Virus record (IMG/VR): IMGVR_UViG_3300025806_000001
Coordinates: 1-55,464 of that record
Source of the DNA: a virus
Strand: one strand, 5' to 3'
DNA: 55,464 bases
Positions 36,522 through 44,850 of this stretch are shown in pieces; positions within the stretch are counted from its first letter, which is position 1, and each line of letters opens with the position of its first letter. The notes beneath the pieces are model-generated. The model was not told the origin of the DNA. It ran no database searches and saw only the letters and a list, made by a program, of their open reading frames with translations. The position numbers were made by a program, and so were the translations under genes.

Positions 36522-38558
36522 ATGGCAAGTGTATATACAAATGACTTACGATTAGAAGAAATTGGGTCAGGCGAACAGTCAGGAACGTGGGGAGATACAA
36601 CCAACACGAACCTCGAATTAATTGCAGAAGGCTTTAGTTTTGGCACAGAAGCTATAACGACTAATGCGGATACGCATACTTCTACCGTTGCAGATGGGGC
36701 TACAGACCCTGCTCGCTCTATGTATATTAAATATACAGGTACACTAGATTCTACTTGTACGATTACAATAGCTCCAAATACTTTATCTAGAATGCACTTT
36801 ATTGAAAACGGCACGAGCGGTTCTCAAGACATTATTATAAGCCAAGGTTCTGGTGCAAATGTAACGATCCCTCCAGGAGATGTTAAAGCTGTTTATTTAG
36901 ATGGTGCAGGAAGTGGTGCTGCTGTTGTAGATGCTTTTGCCTCGTTGAATATTGGGTCTTTTACATCTGGTGCGTCTACAATCACAACCGATGGTAACAC
37001 TGCACAGCTTACGCTTATCTCTACTGATGCTGATGCTAATGCAGGACCTACATTAAAACTTCGTAGAAATTCAGCTTCACCAGCAGATGATGATTTAATA
37101 GGTGCTATAGATTGGACTAGTGAAAACTCTTCTGGAGATGAACATGATTTTCTTAATCTTACAGCTAGAATGCGAGATGTTACAGCAGGGAGTGAAGATG
37201 TAGCGTATGCTTGGACAGCTTATTTAAATGGAACAGGCAGAGAAATACAGTCATTCGTAAATACTGATGCTAGTGCTGCTTCAATGGTATTTAACGAAGA
37301 CGCTCAAGACATAGACTTCCGTATTGAGTCTGACACAAAACCTAATGCTTTTTCCCTTAACGGTGCTACAGGTTCTGTTGGGTTTAATGTATTAGACGGT
37401 GACGTTACTAGCGATGGCACTGCCGCAAGAACCTATGTAGGTATCATTGGAACAGGCAACAGAGGTCGTTTAAATATTGGTTCAACTGCTGTAAATGGTG
37501 CGGACTCAGGCGTAATTAGTTTTGTAAATGGAGCTAATGAACTTGGCAACATAAATATGGAAACTAATTCTGGCGTTCAAAATGCTGGTAAAATGTACAT
37601 TTCCAGCACTGACCTTCTGACCATCAATAGTGCGGGAGGAGTTGTATTTAACGACAACAGTGCAAACGTAGACTTCCGTATTGAGTCTAACGGCAATGTT
37701 AATATGTTCCTTGTTGACGGTAGTGCTGATACGATAGGCATTGGCACAACTCAAATGAATGTAGTTGGCAACAACGCAGCAGGAATTAATCTTCTTGCTG
37801 ATGGAATGGTAGGTATAAGTCGTGCAGGTATGCCTTTAAAAATAAACAGAACAGCGGAAGGGGGTATGATAGAGCTTTATGAGGCAGGAACTTCCAGAGG
37901 TCAAATTGATATAGAATCAGATAGAATTTTAGTAAGAAGCGGAGGCGATGCTTCTGGTATTCGGTTTGACGCATCGGGTCTTACACCATTTAAGAACGGT
38001 TCGGCTGCGGATGGTACAGTTGACTTAGGTTTTGCAAGTGGTCAATTCAGAGACATTTATCTATCAAACGGTGTAGTCTTTGGTGCTGCTGGTGGTGCAA
38101 ATGTTTCTAGTGAGACTTTAAGTGACTATGAAGAGGGTGTTTTCACTCCTGCTCTAAGAGATGCCCTCGCTGGAACAGCAGCAGGAACAAGTTCAACTTC
38201 TGGCAGATACACCAAAATTGGTCGTGTGGTTAATTTTTCTTTTGCTATGTCTTTAAGCAGCACCAGTGGAATGACAGCAACAAATTCCTTAAATCTTACT
38301 GGACTGCCTTACACTGTAAATAATGATAGTGCAGGAGGTGGTGAACCTCACGCACAGATTTTATCTTTTATAAGTCCTTTAAGCAGTGCAGATTATGGCG
38401 GTAGTATAATTCTTAGACCCAACAATAATACCACTTCTTGTGAAATAAAATACACTTCAGGAGGGGCGCAAACAACTCAAGGAGGTCAAAGTCTTCAAGT
38501 TCAAAATATTAGCGGTAGCACTTATTTAACTGGTTCAGCTACATACGAAACAACTTAA
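36522..38558 (+). CDS. Tail fibre / receptor-binding protein
   Basis: 678 aa. N-terminal YTNDLRLEEIGSGEQSGTWG is a recurrent start of marine phage fibres (virion attachment), followed by a long Asn/Gly/Ser-rich beta region with VDFRIESNGN-type repeats and a C-terminal EEGVFTPALRDALAGTAAGT, GRYTKIGRVVNFSF head domain typical of fibre tips. Likely determines host range. Strong AAGGAGATAAAA ribosome site. Confidence 0.78.
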   Translation: MASVYTNDLRLEEIGSGEQSGTWGDTTNTNLELIAEGFSFGTEAITTNADTHTSTVADGATDPARSMYIKYTGTLDSTCTITIAPNTLSRMHFIENGTSGSQDIIISQGSGANVTIPPGDVKAVYLDGAGSGAAVVDAFASLNIGSFTSGASTITTDGNTAQLTLISTDADANAGPTLKLRRNSASPADDDLIGAIDWTSENSSGDEHDFLNLTARMRDVTAGSEDVAYAWTAYLNGTGREIQSFVNTDASAASMVFNEDAQDIDFRIESDTKPNAFSLNGATGSVGFNVLDGDVTSDGTAARTYVGIIGTGNRGRLNIGSTAVNGADSGVISFVNGANELGNINMETNSGVQNAGKMYISSTDLLTINSAGGVVFNDNSANVDFRIESNGNVNMFLVDGSADTIGIGTTQMNVVGNNAAGINLLADGMVGISRAGMPLKINRTAEGGMIELYEAGTSRGQIDIESDRILVRSGGDASGIRFDASGLTPFKNGSAADGTVDLGFASGQFRDIYLSNGVVFGAAGGANVSSETLSDYEEGVFTPALRDALAGTAAGTSSTSGRYTKIGRVVNFSFAMSLSSTSGMTATNSLNLTGLPYTVNNDSAGGGEPHAQILSFISPLSSADYGGSIILRPNNNTTSCEIKYTSGGAQTTQGGQSLQVQNISGSTYLTGSATYETT

Positions 38559-38609
38559 TTATCTGTAGTGGATTCTACAGACAGACAGTCCAAACCATAG
38601 GAGATAAAA

Positions 38610-39008
38610 ATGGCAAATGGCGATATAACAAAAGAAATGGAATACGACAAAATAGAAGTTGTAAGCACTTGGCACATACAAGTGCGTAAGGCTACAAAGA
38701 TCATGGAAGAAGAGGCAGACGGTTCTAAGACAGAGCTTAGTCGTAGTTTTCACAGACACGTTCTTGCTCCATTTGCTTCAGAATACACACCAGCAGTAAT
38801 TGCTGTTGAGGCTGTAACTGAAGAAAAAGACAGCGATGGTAATGTTACCAGAGAGGCTGTTGAGGCAGTAGAAGCAGCCGATGCTTTTTGGACGCATACA
38901 GCTACAGACATTTCGGGTGAACACGCAAGTGTGCAAGCAATAGCTAATGCTGCTTGGACAGACGATGTTAAAAACGCATACAAAGCAATGCGTGAAACAC
39001 AAGGATAA
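38610..39008 (+). CDS. Conserved protein downstream of fibre, 132 aa
   Basis: Function not established. Acidic (EEADGSKTEL, VEAVEAADAFWTH), no membrane segment. Position directly after the fibre gene is where fibre-assembly chaperones are often found, but no motif confirms that. Confidence 0.55.
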   Translation: MANGDITKEMEYDKIEVVSTWHIQVRKATKIMEEEADGSKTELSRSFHRHVLAPFASEYTPAVIAVEAVTEEKDSDGNVTREAVEAVEAADAFWTHTATDISGEHASVQAIANAAWTDDVKNAYKAMRETQG

Positions 39009-39012
39009 TAAA

Positions 39013-39237
39013 ATGACTGATGAAAATGTATTAAGTATTGATGGCAAAGGCTATGTTGAAGCTGATCTTAACAATCAACAAAAGTATCTAATCGCACAGT
39101 TAAAAGACTTGTCTGGTAAAACTAACAAGTTACGAGCTGATTTAGATCAAGTTCAACGAGCAGCAGATAGCTTCCAAAAAGAACTTCTAGAGTCGTTTAA
39201 AAAGAACGCTGAAGAAGTTTCTGCAGAGGCTAGTTAA
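39013..39237 (+). CDS. Small coiled-coil protein, 74 aa
   Basis: ATG 39013 (AAGGATAATAAA upstream) is preferred to starts inside the previous gene. A long amphipathic helix (LIAQLKDLSGKTNKLRADLD) suggests an oligomeric coil. Function unknown. Confidence 0.55.
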   Translation: MTDENVLSIDGKGYVEADLNNQQKYLIAQLKDLSGKTNKLRADLDQVQRAADSFQKELLESFKKNAEEVSAEAS

Positions 39238-39259
39238 ACAACGGAATTAAAGGATTGAG

Positions 39260-41182
39260 ATGCCTCTTACTAAGTTACAATTTCGTCCTGGAATAAACAG
39301 AGAAACAACTTCCTATAGCAATGAGGGCGGTTGGTTTGATATGGATAAAACTCGGTTTAGATTTGGTTTTCCCGAAAAAATAGGCGGTTGGATTAAACAA
39401 TCTATTAATGCCTATTTAGGAACGGCTCGTTCTTTACATCCTTGGGTAGCACTAGACGGTAGTCAATATCTGGGTGTAGGAACACATCTTAAGTATTATA
39501 TTAATGAAGGTGGTGCTTATAATGATATTACACCTATAAGAGCAACCACAACAAATGGAATTGTTTTTGCAGCCACAAACGGATCTTCTACTATAACAGC
39601 TACTGATGATAATCATGGGGCAGCTATTGGTGACTTTGTAACTATTTCAGAGGCTGTCAGCCTTGGTGGTTTGATTACTGCAGATGTATTAAACCAAGAA
39701 TATGAGATTGTTGCCATACCTACTGTGAATACGTTCACGTTTGTAGCTCGTACCGTTTCTAGTATTAGTAGTATAACCACAACTTCAGGATTAAATCCAA
39801 CACCTGTTGTGGCAAATTCAAGTGATACTGGTAATGGTGGGTCAGGTGCTGACGCAGCATATCAAACTACTATAGGTTTAGATACCTCACTTACAGGTAA
39901 TGGTTGGAGTGCAGGAACATGGAGTCGTGGTACTTGGGGTTCTTCTTCAAGTCAATCTGTTGCAGGAGCTACGCTACGCATATGGAGTCATGATAATTTT
40001 GGTGAAGACCTTATAATAAATGCTCGCGACTCTGGTATATTTTATTGGGATAAATCTAACGGAGTAACTGCTAGAGCAGTAGAGCTTTCTAGTTTAGCTA
40101 ACTCAAATTTAGCCCCTACTATTGCTAAGAAAGTTTTAGTTTCTGATGCAGATAGACATATCATAGCTTTTGGTTGTGACCCTGAAACTGCTATAGGTAC
40201 GCAAGACCCCTTGCTTATAAGGTTTAGTTCGCAAGAAAGTTTAACTGATTGGCAGAGTTTAGCTACAAATACGGCAGGTGAGTTAAGGATTGGTTCGGGT
40301 AGTGAGATTATAGCTGCGATAGAAACACGTCAACAAGTATTAGTTTTTACAGATAAATCGCTCCATGCCATGCAGTTTATAGGACCTCCTTTCACATTCG
40401 GTATTAACGCAATTTCAGAAAATATAACTATTGCAGGACCTCTTGCAGCTATAGCCGTTGAAGATATGGTATTCTGGATGGGACAACAAGAGTTTTACGT
40501 TTACAGTGGGGGAGTGCAAAGATTACCCTGTACTGTTCGTGACTATATATTTAATGATTTTAACGAAAAACAAATTGAAAAAGTAACAGCCTCAACCAAT
40601 AATGCGTTTTCTGAAGTATGGTGGTTTTACCCGAGTGCAGCCAGTAGTGAAAACGATAAGTACGTTATTTACAATTATCAACAAAAAGTTTGGTACTATG
40701 GCAATTTAGCTAGAACTGTTTGGTTAGATAGAGGTATAGAAAGTTTACCTATAGCAGCAGGAACAGATCATTTTTTATATTCGCATGAAAGTGGTTTTGA
40801 TGATGGTAGCACTACTCCTGTTTCAGCCATATCTGCGTATATTGAATCGAGCCAGTTTGATATGGGTGATGGGGATAATTTCACATTCATCAACAGGTTA
40901 ATACCCGATTTAACCTTTAGGGATTCAACCTCTGGTTCGCCTAAAGCTACTTTTACATTGAAAACACGGAACTTTCCTGGAGGAGATTATTTACAATCTG
41001 ACGCTAAACCAGTAACACAATCTTCCGCAGGATCAACAACAGTTGTAGAACAATTTACAAATCAAGTAAATGTACGCTTAAGAGGTAGATCATTTGCACT
41101 GCGAGTTGATTCAGGGGAAACAGGCGTAGCATGGAGATTAGGTTCTCCCAGAGTAGATGTTAAGCCAGATGGAAGAAGATAA
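39260..41182 (+). CDS. Tail nozzle / tail tubular protein B-like
   Basis: 640 aa. LQFRPGINRETTSYSNEGGW, then DMDKTRFRFGFPEKIGGW, WVALDGSQYLGVGT and ENITIAGPLAAIAVEDMVFW are marks of nozzle proteins at the distal end of podoviral tails (P22 gp10 / T7 gp12-like role), built from beta-propeller-like repeats. Full length. The stop overlaps the next gene by 1 nt. Confidence 0.75.
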   Translation: MPLTKLQFRPGINRETTSYSNEGGWFDMDKTRFRFGFPEKIGGWIKQSINAYLGTARSLHPWVALDGSQYLGVGTHLKYYINEGGAYNDITPIRATTTNGIVFAATNGSSTITATDDNHGAAIGDFVTISEAVSLGGLITADVLNQEYEIVAIPTVNTFTFVARTVSSISSITTTSGLNPTPVVANSSDTGNGGSGADAAYQTTIGLDTSLTGNGWSAGTWSRGTWGSSSSQSVAGATLRIWSHDNFGEDLIINARDSGIFYWDKSNGVTARAVELSSLANSNLAPTIAKKVLVSDADRHIIAFGCDPETAIGTQDPLLIRFSSQESLTDWQSLATNTAGELRIGSGSEIIAAIETRQQVLVFTDKSLHAMQFIGPPFTFGINAISENITIAGPLAAIAVEDMVFWMGQQEFYVYSGGVQRLPCTVRDYIFNDFNEKQIEKVTASTNNAFSEVWWFYPSAASSENDKYVIYNYQQKVWYYGNLARTVWLDRGIESLPIAAGTDHFLYSHESGFDDGSTTPVSAISAYIESSQFDMGDGDNFTFINRLIPDLTFRDSTSGSPKATFTLKTRNFPGGDYLQSDAKPVTQSSAGSTTVVEQFTNQVNVRLRGRSFALRVDSGETGVAWRLGSPRVDVKPDGRR

Positions 41183-41481
41183 TGTCAAGAAATTTAGTCC
41201 TACCGTTTTTTCCTGTACCGCCAGAACAGTACGACCAACAGTATATGACAGAAGTTATGAGGGCTTTTTCTATTTATTTAACACAAATGCAAAATCCAGG
41301 AGAAGGTAGACATACAGAATTGGTTCTTACAAACGTACAAACAGATGACCAAGGGTTAGAAGTAGGAGCAATATTTAAATCTGAAACAACAGGAAATTTA
41401 AAAATAGCAGTAGCAGATATTTCTAATCTCCGAGGAAACTCTGCAACAAGTTCGGTAGGAAGTGTTACGGTGACTGTTTGA
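41182..41481 (+). CDS. Conserved small virion-region protein, 99 aa
   Basis: LPFFPVPPEQYDQQYMTEVM, then RAFSIYLTQMQNPGEGR, is a pattern recurring after nozzle genes in marine podoviruses. Soluble, no Cys. Function unknown, probably a tail component. Confidence 0.6.
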   Translation: MSRNLVLPFFPVPPEQYDQQYMTEVMRAFSIYLTQMQNPGEGRHTELVLTNVQTDDQGLEVGAIFKSETTGNLKIAVADISNLRGNSATSSVGSVTVTV

Positions 41482-41493
41482 TTATTATTAAAG

Positions 41494-41575
41494 AAATATG
41501 TAGGTTGCGATATTATGCAGTTGACGCTATTATAAGTTCAGCGTCTATTCAGGAACTAACGCTTCCTGCATATTT
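41494..41575 (+). promoter_or_regulatory. Nested stem-loop before the ejection-protein genes
   Basis: Outer arms AAATATGTAGG (41494-41504) and CCTGCATATTT (41565-41575) pair with one G-U; inner arms GACGCT (41523-41528) and AGCGTC (41540-41545) pair exactly. A possible promoter -35 TTGACG lies at 41521-41526. It fills most of the 119-nt gap. Terminator, processing site or regulated promoter cannot be told apart. Confidence 0.5.
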
Positions 41576-41600
41576 CCCCCAAGAAAGACATAGGTGAAAA

Positions 41601-43367
41601 ATGCAAGGTATAGAGACATTAGGTTATGAAGTTGTAGAAATTAATCCTGTAGAGGCACTGTTCTCAGAAGGAGGAATAGCACAACACCAACAAGCAGCAG
41701 AAATGTTAGCTGATTTTGGACGTAATGGTGATACCTACATAGTTCATGCTGCTGAAGGCGAAACTGTTTTACCTTTAGAAGTGTTAGAAAATAACCCACG
41801 ACTTAAAAATATGATCTATACCCAAATGGAAGAAATGGGTTTAGAGCCAGAGCGTTATATTGTTGGTAATGAGTTAAACTCTTTGAATCCAGAAACAGGA
41901 CAACCTGAATTCTTTTTCAAAGGTCTTAAGAGACTTGTGAAAAAAGTTGTTAATGTTGTTAAAAAAGTAGCTCCAGTCGTATTAGCTATTGCAGCTCCTA
42001 TCTTGCTTCCTGCGATGCCTGTTGCTTTAGCAGCAGGATTAGGCAGTACCGCAGGTAACTTGATTCAAGGTAAAAGTTTAAGTGATTCATTAAAATCAGG
42101 GGTAGTAACAGGTCTTACCGCAGGTGCAGGTAATATGATTTCAGGGGGCAGTTTTTTAGGCTCTAGTATTGATCCTGGAAATGTAGCAGGAGTGCAAAAG
42201 CTAGGCACTATGTTTACACCTGATAATCCGTTTACTTCAGAAATTGCTGCAAACCTTACAGGAGTTGGTGCTCAGGTAACACAGGCAGGAGGTCAAGTAG
42301 GCAGTGGGGTTTTAGAGCAAGAATTTATAGCTGATACTGCTACAGGTACAGGTGTTAATACTGGTGTAGAAACTGGTGTAGAAACTGGTGTAGAAACTGG
42401 TGTAGAAACTGGTGTAGAAACTGGTGTAGAAACTGGTGTAGAAACTGGCGTAACTGAAATTATTCCTGAAGTAGTTCAACCTAAAACATTTATAGACGGT
42501 TTGAAGTCTGCCTTTACTCCAGGAGATGATTATGGGTTTGGAGATTTTTGGTCAGAGTTTTTAAGTCCAGGACGTGAAAGCATATCAGCAGCAGCTCAAG
42601 AAGGTTATAAAACTGATTTAGCTAATTTCAAACAAATGTATCCTGGAGCAGACGCAGGTCAATATACAACCTTCATAAATAGTCTTGATGCTAAATACGC
42701 TCCTGGAATATTCGACAAATTTGGTGCTGCTGTTGGCACTGGTTTAGTAGGGGGTTTAGCGAGTGATACTATACTAGGCACAAATATTATTACTCCACCA
42801 GAAGAAGAAGTTTATGATTTAGCAGGAGCTCAAAACGCAGGAGCTGATTTGTTAGCTGCTGATCCACAAACATATGGCATTGACGATAGTTATTTAGGTG
42901 GTAATCCTTATTACGAAACGGTCACAAATATGCCTGTTACAACAGCAGTTAATCCTGGATTTACATCCCCTGTTGCTCCAGAAGTTGCTCCTGTAGAAAC
43001 AGGAATACAAACAGTAGCAACAGATATTCCTGGAGCAGTGGTTGCTAACCCTAATGCTTCTAATCAGTATGCAGGAATGTTAAGTGGCGATTATTTCTCA
43101 CAAACACCATATAGCAATATTAATTATTTCCAACCCCCTGTTCCTAGTCCAAATGTTGGTATAAACCCACCACCTATATATAGCTTTGCTTCTGGTGGAG
43201 AAATCATGGGTCCTGGAACACCGACCAGTGATTCAGTACCTGCAATGTTAAGTGACGGTGAATTTGTTATGAATGCTCGTGCTGTAAGAGGAGCAGGAGG
43301 TGGCGACCGCCAACAAGGTGCTAAACGAATGTACGAGATGATGCGTTCTTTCGAGAGGACTGCATAA
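41601..43367 (+). CDS. Probable internal/ejection protein with VETG repeats, 588 aa
   Basis: The N-terminal part includes GDTYIVHAAEGETVLPLEVL and a hydrophobic region (VVLAIAAPILLPAMPVALAA, about 125-145) that could insert into the host membrane. Residues about 253-284 are perfect VETG repeats. The C terminus PGTPTSDSVPAMLSDGEFVM, NARAVRGAGG is a motif widespread in phage internal/tape-like proteins. Suggests a protein ejected with the DNA. Confidence 0.65.
   Translation: MQGIETLGYEVVEINPVEALFSEGGIAQHQQAAEMLADFGRNGDTYIVHAAEGETVLPLEVLENNPRLKNMIYTQMEEMGLEPERYIVGNELNSLNPETGQPEFFFKGLKRLVKKVVNVVKKVAPVVLAIAAPILLPAMPVALAAGLGSTAGNLIQGKSLSDSLKSGVVTGLTAGAGNMISGGSFLGSSIDPGNVAGVQKLGTMFTPDNPFTSEIAANLTGVGAQVTQAGGQVGSGVLEQEFIADTATGTGVNTGVETGVETGVETGVETGVETGVETGVETGVTEIIPEVVQPKTFIDGLKSAFTPGDDYGFGDFWSEFLSPGRESISAAAQEGYKTDLANFKQMYPGADAGQYTTFINSLDAKYAPGIFDKFGAAVGTGLVGGLASDTILGTNIITPPEEEVYDLAGAQNAGADLLAADPQTYGIDDSYLGGNPYYETVTNMPVTTAVNPGFTSPVAPEVAPVETGIQTVATDIPGAVVANPNASNQYAGMLSGDYFSQTPYSNINYFQPPVPSPNVGINPPPIYSFASGGEIMGPGTPTSDSVPAMLSDGEFVMNARAVRGAGGGDRQQGAKRMYEMMRSFERTA
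42360..42443 (+). repeat. Seven perfect 12-bp tandem repeats
   Basis: Unit ACTGGTGTAGAA repeated seven times without change, with a degenerate eighth copy to 42452. It encodes a Thr-Gly-Val-Glu repeat. Perfect identity in a coding minisatellite implies recent expansion or ongoing slippage. Confidence 0.95.
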
Positions 43368-43368
43368 T

Positions 43369-44850
43369 ATGACCACAACCACAAACATTGTCCAACAACA
43401 AGAATCTCCCGCTATTGAGGCATACAAATTAGGCTTAATGGGTACAGCCCAAGAGCTTATTGAAAAGCCAATAACACTTCCTTCACCTACGGCTGTTGGT
43501 GCAGACCCAATGACGCAACAAGCCCAACAACTTGCGACGCAAGGTGTAGGGACGTTTCAACCATTCATAACTTCAGGTAGCCAGTTTGTTACAGATGCAG
43601 GGGTACAAGCCCAACTTGCAAATCAGATAGCAGCAGGGATCCCACAAAATTACGTTCCTGCTCAACAAGAAGCTATGCAAGGAACAGCTCTTGGAGCTCA
43701 AATGGGGCAACAAGCAGCAGCAGGAGGAATGCAAGCTATACAAGATCAATTAGCTGCAAGCAATCCTTATCTTACAAGTTCAGTGGGCAATGTAAACCAA
43801 GCAGCGATAGATGCACAAAATCAAGCTTTATACGCACAAGGCATGATAGGACAAGCAGGTCAGTTTGGAATGGACTCTGCTGCACTTGGTCAAGCAGGTT
43901 TACTAGGTACAGCAGCTCAATACGACCCTGCTTCCGCACAAGCATTTATGAATCCTTACGAAACTCAAGTTGTTGATCAAGCATTAGCAGATATACAAAG
44001 AGCAGGTAATATTCAAGGTCAAGCAGATGCAGCTCGAGCAGTTGGTGCAGGAGCATTTGGCGGTTCTCGTTCAGGAATTGTAGATTCTGAGCGTGGCAGA
44101 AATATACTAGAGCAACAAGCTAAAACAGCAGCAGGTCTACGAGCTCAGGGTTATGGGCAAGCAATACAACAATCCATGGGTGCTCAAGAATCAGCGTTAC
44201 AAAGGCAGCAACGAGCAGCAGGTTTGCTAGGTCAATTAGGTCAAGCAGGAGCAGGAACTGGTTTGCAAGCAGGACAAGCTACAGGTCAATTAGGACAACA
44301 GGCTTCACAACAAGCATTACAAGCAGGACAAATAGGTGGTCAATTAGGGGCTCAATATGGACAAATGGGGCTTGCAGGACAAGAAACTGCTGCTAAATTA
44401 GGACTTATGGGTGCTGATATGACTGGTCAGGCAGCAGGTCAATTGGGACAACTTGCTTTACAAAGAGCTCAATTAGGTCAGCAAGCAGTGGGGCAAGCAC
44501 AAGATAGTGCGAAAACATTGGCTATGCTAGGACAAACATCAGCAGGGTTAGGTCAACTAGGTCAACAAATGCAAATGACAGATGTAGATGCTCTTGCTAA
44601 ACTAGGAGCTCAACAACAAGTTCTTGACCAAGGAGCAGCTGACCAACAACAACAATTTGAATTACAACAAATTTATCAACCTTATCAAAAACTTGGTTTT
44701 TACAGTGATATTTTACAAGGAGCACCATCTACCTCTATGTCCGTTTCTCAAAACACAGCCCCCAAAGCTTCTATGTTAAATCAGATAGTTGGTGCAGGAA
44801 TCGGTGGGTTAGGCATAGCAAACGCAGCTCAAAACGTAGGGATAATATAA
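43369..44850 (+). CDS. Gln/Ala/Gly-rich internal protein, 493 aa
   Basis: Long helical, Gln/Ala/Gly-rich protein (QLGQQASQQALQAGQIGGQL) with near-repeats of LGQxGQxxG type and one ordered region FGGSRSGIVDSERGRNILEQ. Resembles low-complexity ejection proteins of podoviruses. No enzymatic motif. Starts 1 nt after the preceding stop. Confidence 0.6.
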   Translation: MTTTTNIVQQQESPAIEAYKLGLMGTAQELIEKPITLPSPTAVGADPMTQQAQQLATQGVGTFQPFITSGSQFVTDAGVQAQLANQIAAGIPQNYVPAQQEAMQGTALGAQMGQQAAAGGMQAIQDQLAASNPYLTSSVGNVNQAAIDAQNQALYAQGMIGQAGQFGMDSAALGQAGLLGTAAQYDPASAQAFMNPYETQVVDQALADIQRAGNIQGQADAARAVGAGAFGGSRSGIVDSERGRNILEQQAKTAAGLRAQGYGQAIQQSMGAQESALQRQQRAAGLLGQLGQAGAGTGLQAGQATGQLGQQASQQALQAGQIGGQLGAQYGQMGLAGQETAAKLGLMGADMTGQAAGQLGQLALQRAQLGQQAVGQAQDSAKTLAMLGQTSAGLGQLGQQMQMTDVDALAKLGAQQQVLDQGAADQQQQFELQQIYQPYQKLGFYSDILQGAPSTSMSVSQNTAPKASMLNQIVGAGIGGLGIANAAQNVGII

